NCBI GenBank assembly: GCA_017962845.1
Contig: JAGCUN010000035.1
Coordinates: 62,001-126,000, forward strand
Source: Bacteroidales bacterium
GTDB taxonomy: Bacteria > Bacteroidota > Bacteroidia > Bacteroidales > WCHB1-69
DNA: 64,000 nucleotides
Reading direction: 5' to 3'
Every line of letters starts with the position of its first letter. The first letter of the stretch is position 1. The translations under genes and the position numbers were made by a program. The notes beneath the pieces are model-generated. The model worked only from the letters and a program-made list of their open reading frames with translations, had not been told where the DNA came from and ran no database searches. Of the stretch, positions 23,933 to 33,728 are shown in pieces.

Positions 23933-26218
23933 TTAAAATCCGCGCTGGCTGCGCGATGCTGTGGAAATTACCTCCCCGCGGGGACGGATGTTCTGCGGGG
24001 ACTTGGCCGCCGAGGACGATGGCTTTTTCGCCGATGAGGATGAAGAAGATGAAGCGGAACTCTTCCCGCCTCCGGAGGGCGACTGCGCCTTGGGAGCCGA
24101 CGGTTTGGCAGGCGCTGAAGGCGACGACGGCTGCGGCGCATAATAGCCCCGCCCACCGCTGCGCTTGTACCCCGTGAGGGAGTTCACCCGCGTGATGCCC
24201 GACGACAGGTTGTGGCCGCCGGTGGTCAATATATCGTTATAAGTCACTATAACTGAGGGTGTTTTCAGATACCGCGCGGAGGCATTGGCCAAGCTGCCGA
24301 CATAGAAGTTGCGCACCGTGCTGAGGTCAAGTCCCACCACCGAGAGATGATTCTTGCCAATGCGGCGTACCAGGTGGTTGACCTTCTGGGCCCGCTGCAC
24401 GAGCTGGTAGGCGACACTGCCCGACTGCCGCATGCCACGGGGATAGGCCAAATACCGCGCCAGCTTCGTATATTCCTCATCACTCAGCGCTTTCAGCATG
24501 GAACGCACCCCAACAATCTCCGACCGCAACGCATTGCGCTCATCCTTGGCCACCCGCTCGTAAATCTCCTTCCGCTGCTGGTCGGAATATTTGAACTGGT
24601 AGGTCTTCTCATTTTTTGCCAAAGCATTGGTAACCTGACCTTTCTGGTAAGATGAATAGTTGATGGCAGAGAGGGTGTCGGACAACCAGTCCACCTGCTG
24701 GTCGTTCAGATTTTTGAAAAAGTCCAACAAATTGCGCGTGGGCTTATACAAAAGATAGGGTTTCTGCTGGGGGAAAGCATTGCCCACATCGCCTGAATAG
24801 GTCACGCCATTATCCATAAACAGTTGATACAGAGCGGTATATTGCACCACACGCGCCAAATCGGTATTGCCTAAAGTGGCAAAATACTGGTAGGCCTGAT
24901 TCTCATACCGATAGCCGATGGACACGCTTCGCTCCGGCGAATTGAAGTAAGATACTGGCAATGAGCCGGTTCTGTTCAACGTATAGATGGTGAAGCCCTC
25001 GTCCATGTCGATGGCATACATGGCATTCCACGTGTTCCAATTATATACCAACTCGTTGAGTCCCAGCTTCTTGAACAGCGGCCTGTCGAACGGGAAACGG
25101 GGCGGAGACGGGTAGCGGTAGTAGGCCTCCTGTATGGTGCCGTTCTCCGACCAGTCTTTCAAAAGCACATCGGTGATGGTGAGCAGATGGCCGAACTCGG
25201 TGTTTTCCAGCTCCTTACTCAAAAAAGTGGGACACCAGTCGTGCCCGTTCTTCATCTTGCCGGCCATCAGGTCGTTCACATCCAGACTCTGCGACAGTTC
25301 CTTCTCGGTGACTGAAGCCAGCAGCAGGATCGACTCCACGTTGAGCGGCGGCAGCTCGTAGAGGGCAGCCACCCGCTCGCGGCCTACCACCACCAGGGTG
25401 GCAGAATCAGCCAGACCACCCAGCACCAAGTCGGCATCGAGGGTGAACTGCCGGATATGGTTGAGCTGCTCTGAAAGGTCGTGGTTCTTGGAGATGGCCC
25501 ACGCCACAAAGCCCGGCACACGGCTGAAATACACACCCGTAAGCTGCTGCTCGAACATGTCGGAAATGGTCACCTTGCGAGCGGTGTCGGAAAGCTGGAA
25601 AAACTCTTCCCCTTTCTCCATGAACCAGTCGTTGAACTCGTACAGCGTAATCTGGTAGTCGATGGTATCCTCCACAAAGTAGGAACGTCCATGTTCGACC
25701 GGTAATTGTGTTACATTCGGCTTATAATCAGAGAGATAGATGGCCTGCGACAGTTCTTTTATGAGACGGGTGCGGTTGCGTTCGGTGGTGTTGCCCAGCA
25801 CAATCAGCAGGTCGGTGATTTTGCCATCGTAGCCGACAGGATGCTTGCGAGTCTCCACGGAGTGCGTAAACTGACTGAAAATCTGCGCGATCGTGTCGGC
25901 ATTGAAATAAGGAGGCGGCTCCGAGATGAGCAACAGACAGCTGCTGTCGCTAAAAACCGCCTCGCCGATGGTCTGGTAATGGAACCGGAAATGGCTGCGG
26001 AAATCGGCATAGATGGTGTCTTTCTGGAGGTTGGCCTGCGTAGTGGCGAGGTCCACATTCTGGTCGGGAATCAGCTCGACATCTTCCGCGGCCACTTCCC
26101 ACTTTTTGCCCTCCACAGAATTGCCTATCAGACACAATCCAGCCACCCCCGCCACCGCCAGGGCAGCGGAGAGCAGACTGTACAGCAGCACCTGTTTCCA
26201 GTTCCGGTGCAGAGACAT
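23933..26218 (-). CDS. Large anchored protein with Ser/Ala/Pro-rich tail, unknown family
   Basis: Start at the ATG at 26218 (MSLHRNWKQVLLYSLLSAAL), whose A is shared with the TAA of pepE (TAATG). 761 residues: one N-terminal TM helix (about 8-30), a long extracytoplasmic region with alternating alpha/beta character, and a C-terminal low-complexity tail of Ser, Ala, Pro and Lys (about the last 65 residues) ending in a basic RPRGEVISTASRSQRGF. The body resembles DUF3352-type Bacteroidota proteins (ATLVVVGRERVAALYELPP), but I hold that loosely. Translational coupling to the dipeptidase gene suggests the two are used together. Confidence 0.65.
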   Translation of the reverse strand: MSLHRNWKQVLLYSLLSAALAVAGVAGLCLIGNSVEGKKWEVAAEDVELIPDQNVDLATTQANLQKDTIYADFRSHFRFHYQTIGEAVFSDSSCLLLISEPPPYFNADTIAQIFSQFTHSVETRKHPVGYDGKITDLLIVLGNTTERNRTRLIKELSQAIYLSDYKPNVTQLPVEHGRSYFVEDTIDYQITLYEFNDWFMEKGEEFFQLSDTARKVTISDMFEQQLTGVYFSRVPGFVAWAISKNHDLSEQLNHIRQFTLDADLVLGGLADSATLVVVGRERVAALYELPPLNVESILLLASVTEKELSQSLDVNDLMAGKMKNGHDWCPTFLSKELENTEFGHLLTITDVLLKDWSENGTIQEAYYRYPSPPRFPFDRPLFKKLGLNELVYNWNTWNAMYAIDMDEGFTIYTLNRTGSLPVSYFNSPERSVSIGYRYENQAYQYFATLGNTDLARVVQYTALYQLFMDNGVTYSGDVGNAFPQQKPYLLYKPTRNLLDFFKNLNDQQVDWLSDTLSAINYSSYQKGQVTNALAKNEKTYQFKYSDQQRKEIYERVAKDERNALRSEIVGVRSMLKALSDEEYTKLARYLAYPRGMRQSGSVAYQLVQRAQKVNHLVRRIGKNHLSVVGLDLSTVRNFYVGSLANASARYLKTPSVIVTYNDILTTGGHNLSSGITRVNSLTGYKRSGGRGYYAPQPSSPSAPAKPSAPKAQSPSGGGKSSASSSSSSSAKKPSSSAAKSPQNIRPRGEVISTASRSQRGF

Positions 26219-27018
26219 TATTTCTTGCAACCCTTCTTCAGCAGGTTCATCGAGAAGTCGAACGTGCTGCCGGGCTTGATTTCACGCACAGGGCAACCCT
26301 GTTTCAGCACAATCATCTCGCGTTTTTTCTTGTACGGGTTCTTCTCGTACTCGCGCAGCGTGATGACATCGTTCTCCACCCAGAGGGCAGTGGCCTCGCG
26401 CAGACCCACCACCGTAACTTCGGGATGGATGCAGAGGAACTCCTCGATACGGTCCTGACGCGACTCGCCGGCATGCGTCAGCGCATCCTCCACCTCGGTC
26501 GGATAGGGATCGATGTAGTGGGGGTTGATCTGGAACGGCACGAAGTCGAAGCAGTTGAAACTCTCGGGCATGATGATGGGCATGTCGTTGGTGGTGCGCA
26601 GGGTGGGACAAGCCACGTTGGAACCCGCGCTCCAGCCCATGTAGGGCGCGCCTTCGAGCACCTTGCGGCGCACCGGCTCAATGAGCTTGTTGCGGTGCAG
26701 CTCATACACCAGATGGAAGGTGTTGCCACCGCTCACCATGATGGCATCGCTCTCGTTGACCAGCGCCACAGGGTCGGCCACCGAATGCGTGGAGACGATG
26801 TCGGCCTTCAGACCGAAGGTCTTGAAGCAGTTTTTCACCTTCTCGGTGGCGGCGTTGTAGCTCTCCTCCAAGGTGGCGCCATTGCGCACGACGGCATACG
26901 GGAAAAAGGCGATCTTCTTTTTGCCCTTCGTGCCTAAAAATTCCTGAATCAAAGGCATACACCAGCCCAGATAAGACTCTTTGTAATTGGTTGAATTGCT
27001 GATTAATAAAAGTTTCAT
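26218..27018 (-). CDS. pepE: Dipeptidase E (aspartyl dipeptidase, S51)
   Basis: A 266-residue cytoplasmic serine peptidase that cleaves N-terminal aspartate dipeptides. The S51 motifs are clear: VSGGNTFHLVYELHRN, and YMGWSAGSNVACPTLRTTND, in which the Ser of GWSAGS is the nucleophile; NPHYIDPYPTE follows the catalytic region. Slightly longer than E. coli PepE (229) because of a C-terminal extension with a KKKREMIVL segment. It is followed with a 1-nt overlap by the large anchored protein gene. Confidence 0.88.
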   Translation of the reverse strand: MKLLLISNSTNYKESYLGWCMPLIQEFLGTKGKKKIAFFPYAVVRNGATLEESYNAATEKVKNCFKTFGLKADIVSTHSVADPVALVNESDAIMVSGGNTFHLVYELHRNKLIEPVRRKVLEGAPYMGWSAGSNVACPTLRTTNDMPIIMPESFNCFDFVPFQINPHYIDPYPTEVEDALTHAGESRQDRIEEFLCIHPEVTVVGLREATALWVENDVITLREYEKNPYKKKREMIVLKQGCPVREIKPGSTFDFSMNLLKKGCKK

Positions 27019-27047
27019 GATGGTTGTTTTATGATGATTGATTATTA

Positions 27048-27130
27048 GATTAAAGGATGAAAAGATTAAAAGATTAAAAGATTAAAAGATGATGGGAGGA
27101 TATGAGTATGTGAGGATGAGAGGTTATGAG
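27048..27130. repeat. GATTAAAA tandem repeat, copy 3 of dispersed element
   Basis: Four GATTAAA(A/G) units with interspersed GATGAAAA, then GATGATGGGAGGATATGAGTATG and a further GAGGATGAGAGG run. The longest of the three related copies, placed between pepE and the ABC ATPase gene. Confidence 0.7.
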
Positions 27131-27137
27131 GAGGGGA

Positions 27138-27908
27138 TTAGGGGTGGGGGGTGGTGCGATAGACGTGGCCGTTGGCATCTAAACCATAGTGGGAGGAGAG
27201 GTGGAAGACTTCGCGAACGTTTTGCTCGGTCAGAACGTCATCAACAGAGCCGAAATGTTTCAGGCTGCCTTTTTGCAGCATCAGCACTTTGTGGGCATAT
27301 TTTTTTACGAAAGAGAGGTCATGGAGGATGATGACGATAGTGGTATTATTCTGTTTATTAAGATGTTGCAGAATATCCATCACCTCAAACTGATAAGTAA
27401 TATCCAAGTTGGAGAGCGGTTCGTCGAGCAGGATGACGGGCGTTTGTTGTGCCATGGCGCGGGCAATCATCACGCGCTGCACCTCGCCACCGCTCAGCTC
27501 GGTGAGCATCCGGTTGCGGTAGTCGGCGAGACCGGTGAGTTGGAGCACCTCCTCCACCACCTGCACATCGTGCGAGGAGGCGGTTTCCCAGCGGCTCTGG
27601 TGCGGGTTGCGACCCATCAGCACGGTGTCGAACACCGAGAAGTCGAACACCACATCCTGCCGTTGCGCCACGTAGGCCATCAGTCGCGCTTTCTCCATCG
27701 CCGACAGCGAGTTGAGAGGTTTTCCACCCACCTGCACCGAGCCACCCTGCGGCTGCAAGAGACCCGTCATCAGCTTCAGCAACGTGGTCTTTCCCGAACC
27801 ATTCGGTCCTACAATGGCACAGAAATCCCCCTGCTCCAAATGGAGGGAGACATCTTGTAGCACCTGTTTTTGTGAGTAGGCGAATTCTAACTCTCGAACG
27901 TCAATCAT
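27138..27908 (-). CDS. ABC transporter ATP-binding protein, FecE/BtuD type
   Basis: A 256-residue ATPase with Walker A GPNGSGKTT, Q-loop in AYVAQRQDVVF, signature LSGGEVQRVMIARAMAQQ, Walker B VILLDEPLSNLD and H-loop HDLSFVKKYA. The order and the RNRMLTELSGGEVQR region are typical of iron-siderophore/cobalamin importers (FecE, BtuD, FhuC). No permease or binding protein is encoded next to it here, so it is an orphan in this window; the repeat element at its 3' side and the divergent metalloprotease gene at its 5' side separate it from other genes. Confidence 0.9.
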   Translation of the reverse strand: MIDVRELEFAYSQKQVLQDVSLHLEQGDFCAIVGPNGSGKTTLLKLMTGLLQPQGGSVQVGGKPLNSLSAMEKARLMAYVAQRQDVVFDFSVFDTVLMGRNPHQSRWETASSHDVQVVEEVLQLTGLADYRNRMLTELSGGEVQRVMIARAMAQQTPVILLDEPLSNLDITYQFEVMDILQHLNKQNNTTIVIILHDLSFVKKYAHKVLMLQKGSLKHFGSVDDVLTEQNVREVFHLSSHYGLDANGHVYRTTPHP

Positions 27909-27927
27909 AGCTTCGTTTTGAAGTTTG

Positions 27928-27935
27928 CAAAATTA
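27928..27935 (-). promoter_or_regulatory. Promoter -7 element (TAATTTTG) for the ABC ATPase
   Basis: The minus strand reads TTCGTAATTTTGCAAAC, a TAnnTTTG match 20 bp behind the ATG at 27908. Confidence 0.55.
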
Positions 27936-28094
27936 CGAACAAAAGCGAAAAAAAACAACAATCTTTGCACTTTCAACTTTTTATCATTATTTAATTTATA
28001 AAATATTATAAATCAATAAATTATAAATAAAAATATAGTCTATGGATAATTGAGATGCGTGATGACGAGGTGTTGGTATTTAATTGAATATTTG

Positions 28095-28102
28095 TATTTT
28101 TG
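28095..28102 (+). promoter_or_regulatory. Promoter -7 element (TATTTTTG) for the M6 metalloprotease
   Basis: The plus strand reads ATTTGTATTTTTGCCACG. Predicted start near 28109, only about 12 nt before the ATG at 28121; it rules out the upstream in-frame TTG at 28100, which lies in the promoter. Confidence 0.6.
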
Positions 28103-28120
28103 CCACGTAAATTTATCCTT

Positions 28121-31054
28121 ATGAAAAAAATCATTTTTATCCTTTTTTGGTCGCTGCTTTTTTTGCCGATGACCTACGCCGCTTATTTTGAGAATGTACC
28201 GCAGACAAGGGTGCAGCCCAATGGCGACACGCTCCACTGCTTCGCTACTGGCGACGAGTATTTCCATCGTCTGCACGATGCGGATGGCTATACCATTGTG
28301 CTGGATCCGGCCACGGGCTACTACGTTTATGCCGACAAGGTGAGCGATGAACTGGTTCCCACCACCTATGTCGCTGGTCGCACCAACCCTGCCGCTGTGG
28401 GGCTGACTCCCGGTCTGAGCATCTCCGCCCAGCAGTGGTATGCCCGCCGTGCCCGCTGGAACGAGCCCGCCCGAGCCCGCTCCACCACCCGCGATGGTGA
28501 ATATAACCATGGCCACATCAACAATATCGTCATCTTCATCCGCTTTGCCGATGATGACGAATTCACTAACTCATTCTATGATGTGGATCACATGTTCAAC
28601 GACTCAACAGTGGGCTACTCCTCCATGAACAATTACTTCAAGGCGGCCACCTATAACCAGCTGTCCATTACCTCCACCTTCTACCCCATACCTGAAGGCA
28701 ATACCATCCTGTCGTACCAAGACATCTACGACCGCAGCTATTTCGAGCCCTACAGCAGCACGAACCCTAACGGGTATGGCGATGGCGAACAAGCCGACCG
28801 TGAACACCAGCTGCTGGCACGTGCCGTGGAGGCGGTGGCAGACCAGATCCCTGAAGATCTTGATATTGACTATGATGATGATGGTTATGTGGATAATATT
28901 GTTTTTGTGGTGCGTGGCAATGTGGGGAACTGGAACGACCTCCTGTGGCCGCATCGCTGGTGCTTGTATGCAGCGAGCGCTTACATCCACGGCCATAGGG
29001 TATGGGATTTTAACTTGCAGCTGGCCGATGCCTCCTCCTATTTCAACACATCCGTACTCTGCCATGAAATGAACCACACACTCGGTGCCCCCGACCTGTA
29101 CCATTATTACGAAGGCACCGACTTGACCTCGGTCTATACATGGGACTTGATGCACCAGAATACGAATCCTCCGCAGCACATGGGAGCCTATATGAAATAT
29201 AGGTATGGTAACTGGATTGACAATATCCCCGAAATTACAGAGTGCGGCACCTACACCCTGCACTCACTCGGCTCTTCCGCCACCGATAACTGCTACAAGA
29301 TCGCCTCCCCCAACGCCAACGAGTTTTTCGTCTTGGAATACCGCAACCTCACCGACCCCTTCGAGGGCACGCTGCCCAGTTCCGGCCTGTTGGTCTATCG
29401 TATCAACTCCGACTTTAGCGGCAATGCCAATTATGATGGGGTGGATGTGTTTGACGAGGTGTATATTTTCCGTCCCGGCGGCACCACGACGGAGAATGGT
29501 AATATCTACCAAGCCGCACTCGGCGCCGACTTGGGCCGTACCGAGATGAACACCAGCACCAACCCCTATCCGTTCCTGACAGATGGAACCATAGTAGGGG
29601 CGAGTGTTTTCTCCATTCAAGATGTTTCCGCCACCGGCGGCGAAACCATCACTTTCACCTTCTGTCCGCTGTCTATATCGGTGATTACCAGCGAAGTATC
29701 CGATATTACCACTACTTCGGCCACTTGTGGCGGAACGGTGGAGGTGGCCGACGACATTGAGGTGCTTTCTCGCGGCGTGTGCTGGAGTTCCTCCCCCAAT
29801 CCGACCATCGCCGACAACATCACCGTTGATGGCAATGGCGTCGGCGGTTTCACCAGCAGCCTCACTGGACTGACGCCTGCCACTATGTACTATGTTCGTG
29901 CCTACGCCACCTATAATGGCGGTACAGCATACGGTGCGGTGATGGAATTATCTACCGAGTGTGAAGAGGTGGTGGTTACCGAAGACACCCCGTACCACGA
30001 AGGTTTCGAGTATTTCGGCATCTGCTGGGATGTGGAGCAGGTGGCCGGTAGCGCAGGCTGGCAGCTGGACACAGAAGGAAATGCCATAGAGGGAAGTGTT
30101 TGTGCAAGAGCTCCTTATACACCCGGGGCTCAGAGTGTTCTCATCTCCCCTGTGATGGATCTGTCGCAGATGCCGGCCCCACAACTCACATTCCAGCACC
30201 TGCAAGCGGCTTGGAACAGTTTGGTGGATGAACTGGCGGTCTATTATCGCACAGCGGATAATTCACCTTGGCAGCTGCTTGCCGAATATACCGAGGAGTA
30301 TAGCTCCTATACGTTGGAAACCATCCCCCTGCTGGAAACTTCAGCCACCTTCCAGCTGGCCTTTCTCGCTACCGGTAACGATGGATGGTACGTCTTCTTG
30401 GATGACATCAATATCGTGCAGGGTTGCGACTTTACCGGTGCTTCCATCATCGGCGACACGGAGTTCTGCGAGGGCAGCTCCACCACGCTGACCGCACAGG
30501 GCGGACAAGACTACCTCTGGAATACGGGTTCCAATGAAGCCTCCATCCTTGTCACAGAGGCAGGAACCTATCAAGTCATCGCTTCCGATGAGCATGGTTG
30601 CAGCCAGACAGTTGAAGTTGAGGTCGTGATGTGGACTGCCGCTTCCAGCGAATTCTCCATCGTCACCGATGAGCCGAGCTATACGTGGAACGGGGAGACC
30701 TTTATCGCTTCCGGCGATTATTCGCAAACCCTGCAAACCATTCACGGCTGCGACTCTATCGTCACCCTGCACCTCACCATCACCGCCGGAGTTGGAGAGT
30801 GGAACGGCTGCACCTTCAACATCTATCCTAACCCCACTGCCTCCATCCTGAATGTGGCCTTCTCGATGGGGGATATGAACGCGAAAAATGTTGATGTTCA
30901 GCTGCTGGATGTGTATGGCAGATGGTTAGATGTCGTACAGGCGAATAATGATACCATTCAAATTGACCTGTCGGCATACGCCAGCGGCGTGTATCTTATC
31001 CATCTGGTCGCCGACGGCCAAGTCGTAGGCGTGCGGAAGGTGGTCCGTCAATAA
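28121..31054 (+). CDS. Secreted M6 family metalloprotease with T9SS sorting domain
   Basis: A 977-residue protein. Signal peptide MKKIIFILFWSLLFLPMTYA. The M6 (immune inhibitor A) catalytic domain covers about 80-420 with the zinc motif HEMNHTLGAPD (H315, E316, H319). A fibronectin-III-like unit follows (about 530-610, ending LTGLTPATMYYVRAYATYNGG), then a MAM/jellyroll-like adhesion domain (HEGFEYFGICWDVEQ), an Ig-like unit, and a C-terminal T9SS type A sorting domain starting FNIYPNPTASILNV and ending VVGVRKVVRQ. It should be secreted through T9SS and surface-attached or released, degrading host or dietary protein. Monocistronic, ending at a strong convergent terminator. Confidence 0.9.
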   Translation: MKKIIFILFWSLLFLPMTYAAYFENVPQTRVQPNGDTLHCFATGDEYFHRLHDADGYTIVLDPATGYYVYADKVSDELVPTTYVAGRTNPAAVGLTPGLSISAQQWYARRARWNEPARARSTTRDGEYNHGHINNIVIFIRFADDDEFTNSFYDVDHMFNDSTVGYSSMNNYFKAATYNQLSITSTFYPIPEGNTILSYQDIYDRSYFEPYSSTNPNGYGDGEQADREHQLLARAVEAVADQIPEDLDIDYDDDGYVDNIVFVVRGNVGNWNDLLWPHRWCLYAASAYIHGHRVWDFNLQLADASSYFNTSVLCHEMNHTLGAPDLYHYYEGTDLTSVYTWDLMHQNTNPPQHMGAYMKYRYGNWIDNIPEITECGTYTLHSLGSSATDNCYKIASPNANEFFVLEYRNLTDPFEGTLPSSGLLVYRINSDFSGNANYDGVDVFDEVYIFRPGGTTTENGNIYQAALGADLGRTEMNTSTNPYPFLTDGTIVGASVFSIQDVSATGGETITFTFCPLSISVITSEVSDITTTSATCGGTVEVADDIEVLSRGVCWSSSPNPTIADNITVDGNGVGGFTSSLTGLTPATMYYVRAYATYNGGTAYGAVMELSTECEEVVVTEDTPYHEGFEYFGICWDVEQVAGSAGWQLDTEGNAIEGSVCARAPYTPGAQSVLISPVMDLSQMPAPQLTFQHLQAAWNSLVDELAVYYRTADNSPWQLLAEYTEEYSSYTLETIPLLETSATFQLAFLATGNDGWYVFLDDINIVQGCDFTGASIIGDTEFCEGSSTTLTAQGGQDYLWNTGSNEASILVTEAGTYQVIASDEHGCSQTVEVEVVMWTAASSEFSIVTDEPSYTWNGETFIASGDYSQTLQTIHGCDSIVTLHLTITAGVGEWNGCTFNIYPNPTASILNVAFSMGDMNAKNVDVQLLDVYGRWLDVVQANNDTIQIDLSAYASGVYLIHLVADGQVVGVRKVVRQ

Positions 31055-31076
31055 TGAATGCTTTTGGGAGATATGA

Positions 31077-31104
31077 AAAAGGGACTTCCAACGAAGTCCC
31101 TTTT
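31077..31104. terminator. Bidirectional terminator between convergent genes
   Basis: A perfect 11-bp stem, AAAAGGGACTT/AAGTCCCTTTT, with a 6-nt loop. The A-run on one side and the T-run on the other make it a factor-independent terminator on both strands, for the M6 protease (+) and the acyl-CoA synthetase (-). Confidence 0.9.
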
Positions 31105-31110
31105 GTTATT

Positions 31111-32874
31111 TTACTCGAATAATGATTCGATGAGAGCTGCGTGCTTTTCGGTGATGAAACGCCGTTTGAGTTTGAGGGTGGGCGTGAGTTCGCCGGTGCT
31201 AACACCCCACTCGTAATCCATGAGGGCGAACTTCATCACACGCTCGGTCTCGCCGAGGGTGGCGTTCTTCTGGTCGGCCACCTTCTTGTACTTTTTCAGC
31301 ACCATAGGATGCTTGATCATCTCTTCGTTGGTGGTGTAAGGAATCTCCTTCTTGGTGCACCATGAACGCAGGTCGGCAAAGTTGGGCACGATGAGGGCGG
31401 CGGCGAATTTCTTGTTCTCGCCAACTACCATGATATTGTCAATCAGAGAATCTTCAGCAAAGATGCTCTCCACGTGGGTGGGAACAATATACTTTCCGAA
31501 GGCGGTCTTAAACATCTCTTTCTTACGACCTGTGATACGAAGTTGTCCTTCCGGTTCGAAGGCCCCCATGTCGCCGGTGTGGAACCAGCCCTCCTCGTCG
31601 ATGGCCTCCTTGGTCTGCTCTTCGGCATTGAGGTAGCCTTTGGTGAGACAAGCGCCACGGGTGAGGATCTCGCCGTCTTCAGCAATCTTCACCTCCACGC
31701 CAGGCAGCGGCTGTCCCACAGTCCCGAACTTCATGCCGTTTTTGAAGAAGCTGCTCACGGCGATGACCGGTGAGGTCTCGGTGAGTCCGTAACCTTCCAA
31801 TACGGGCATCCCGGCTGCCCAGAAGATGCGGCACAGACGAGGCTGGATGGCTGCGCCACCCGATACGATGACATCGATTTTGCCGCCCATGGCATCCTTG
31901 AATTTGTTCAGCACCAACATTCTGGCGGTCTGTAGCGAGCGGTTGTAACTGCTGGTGCGCCCCTCCAACTCGTAGCGGCTGGCCACGTCATCGGCCCAGA
32001 AGAAAAGTTTTTTCTGCCGTTTGGGCAGCTTGCGCCCGGTGGCAACAAAACGATCGTAGAATTTCTCCAACAGTCGCGGCACCGTGGTGAAAATCGTCGG
32101 CTTCACATCCTGCAGGTCGGAGGCAATGGTGCCGATACTTTCCGCATAATAGATGGGGATGCCGAGATAGTGCCATGCGTAAATCATCATGCGCTCGTAG
32201 ATGTGGCAGAGCGGCAGGTAACTCAACACACGGGTCTGCGCGTGCGTGGGCACGATGGGCAGGATGGCCTTGAAGTTGCTGATGATGTTGCGATGCGACA
32301 ACTGCACACCTTTCATGGTGCCCGTAGTGCCAGAGGTATAAATGATGGTGGCGATGTCATCGGGTGTGATACGGTCGCGTATCTCGTTGAGATACTGAAT
32401 GCTCGGATTGGCAATGCCTAACTCAATCACCTAGTTGAGGTGACGGTACCCCCGCAGGTTGCGGAAGGTATAGACATTGTCCTTCAGCTGGGGAATCTCT
32501 GAAAGAAGATTCTCAATCTTGCGAAGGATGTCCCATCCCGATACAAAAACCATCTTCACATCGGCATGGTGAAGAATGTACTTGTAGTCATTCTCGCTGA
32601 TGGTGGGATAGATGGGGACATGGATGGCACCCAACTGCATGATGGCCATGTCGAGGAAATTCCATTCGGGCCGTCCCGCGCTGATGGAGGCAATCTTGTC
32701 GCCCTTCTTGATGCCCAACTGCATCAACCCATAGCTGATGTTATTGACAATGTTGACGTACTGTTTCGTACTATAATGCTTCCATACTCCGTTCTCTTTA
32801 CCGCATAAAGCATCTTCCCTTGAAAAATGCGTGGCATAATGAGGGAGCAGGTCAAAAAGTCTGGTTACTTCCAT
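31111..32874 (-). pseudogene. Long-chain acyl-CoA synthetase interrupted by an in-frame TAG
   Basis: The minus frame is open from ATG 32874 to the stop at 31111 except for a TAG at 32431-32433. The 147 codons before it (MEVTRLFDLLPHYATHF ... NLRGYRHLN) and the 439 after it together make a 587-residue AMP-forming acyl-CoA synthetase of normal size. The adenylate motifs lie downstream: IIYTSGTTGTMKGVQLSH, YGLTETSPVI, WFHTGDMGAFEPEG and RKKEMFKTAFGKYIVP. The family activates fatty acids to acyl-CoA. A GTG just after the stop could restart translation, but without the N-terminal subdomain. TAG ends other genes here, so this is a nonsense mutation or an assembly error rather than a recoded codon. 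Confidence 0.8.
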
Positions 32875-32886
32875 GGTAAATGGAAA

Positions 32887-33612
32887 CTATTTGACAATCA
32901 GTTTTTTAGTGGAAATGGCTTGGCCATTGACCTCGATGGAATAGAAGTAGATTCCAGCAACAAGGTTGGAGAGGTCGATGTTGGTTTTGCCAGAAGCGTT
33001 GTTGATGGGTTGCGCGATGACGCGGTTGCCAACAAGGCTGGTGATCACAATCTGTGCGTTATTGCCGATGGTGCGGCCTGCAAGGTCATACTGGATAGTG
33101 ACGTTGGAGGTGGCAGGGTTCGGGTAGGCGTTGAACAGCTTTGCGGTGACGGGTTCTTCAATACCATCCTCACCGGTGACGTAATTCACTACGACTTCAC
33201 GGGGGATTTCGTTGATTCTTTCGTCGTAGAATCTGTACTTCACGCTGGTCGTGCCGTATTGGTTGGCAGGATAATAGACAAAGTGGAACTGGTCGTTGGT
33301 GGAGCTTTCGCCAGCGGCCAAATTCAAGGTGAAGGGTGAAACCATGACGGACGGGTCAAAGCAGTTGCCCAAGCAGAACGTGTTGTAAGAATCGGGAAGC
33401 TCCGAAAGCACCTCTTTCGCCACCGTGATGTATAGAGAATCAGAAGTGTTGTTCTTTACACTCAGCCAAATCGTGCTCTCATCGTTCATCCTTTCAATAA
33501 AGAGATTCAGGGTGTCGCCGACTTCTTCGGCCTCATAGAATAGTTTGATACTCTGAGAGAAAGAGGCTGTTGCAAACAGGGCCAGTATTATGGTTAACGC
33601 TATCTTTTTCAT
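32887..33612 (-). CDS. Secreted protein with T9SS type A sorting domain
   Basis: Start at the ATG at 33612 (MKKIALTIILALFATASFSQS, a signal peptide); longer readings run through the promoter. 241 residues. The N-terminal 150 residues are a beta-sandwich of unknown family (LNLFIERMNDESTIWLSVKN). The last 80 form the T9SS sorting domain: NAYPNPATSNVTIQYD at the start and GIYFYSIEVNGQAISTKKLIVK (read as two short strands) at the end. Small cargo proteins like this are usually surface-anchored. It lies 12 nt upstream of the acyl-CoA synthetase gene, probably by chance of spacing. Confidence 0.8.
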   Translation of the reverse strand: MKKIALTIILALFATASFSQSIKLFYEAEEVGDTLNLFIERMNDESTIWLSVKNNTSDSLYITVAKEVLSELPDSYNTFCLGNCFDPSVMVSPFTLNLAAGESSTNDQFHFVYYPANQYGTTSVKYRFYDERINEIPREVVVNYVTGEDGIEEPVTAKLFNAYPNPATSNVTIQYDLAGRTIGNNAQIVITSLVGNRVIAQPINNASGKTNIDLSNLVAGIYFYSIEVNGQAISTKKLIVK

Positions 33613-33639
33613 AGTTATGAGTTTTAATATTTCACGTTG

Positions 33640-33647
33640 CAAAATTA
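33640..33647 (-). promoter_or_regulatory. Promoter -7 element (TAATTTTG) for the small T9SS cargo gene
   Basis: The minus strand reads TGTAATTTTGCAACG, with a start near 33633 and a leader of about 20 nt. Confidence 0.6.
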
Positions 33648-33728
33648 CATGTTTTTTCAATTCAAACATGATTATAGACAATAAAATTTTTTAATGGTTC
33701 AATATTTTTATTATTCACGAAAATCGTG

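Noticed and set aside
28100..28120. TTG start of the M6 protease at 28100
   Set aside because: The TTG overlaps the -7 element, and the ATG at 28121 begins a proper signal peptide.
32431..32433. TAG as a recoded sense codon
   Set aside because: TAG serves as a normal stop for other genes in the window, such as those ending at 6489, 37491 and 49348, and no suppressor tRNA is visible.
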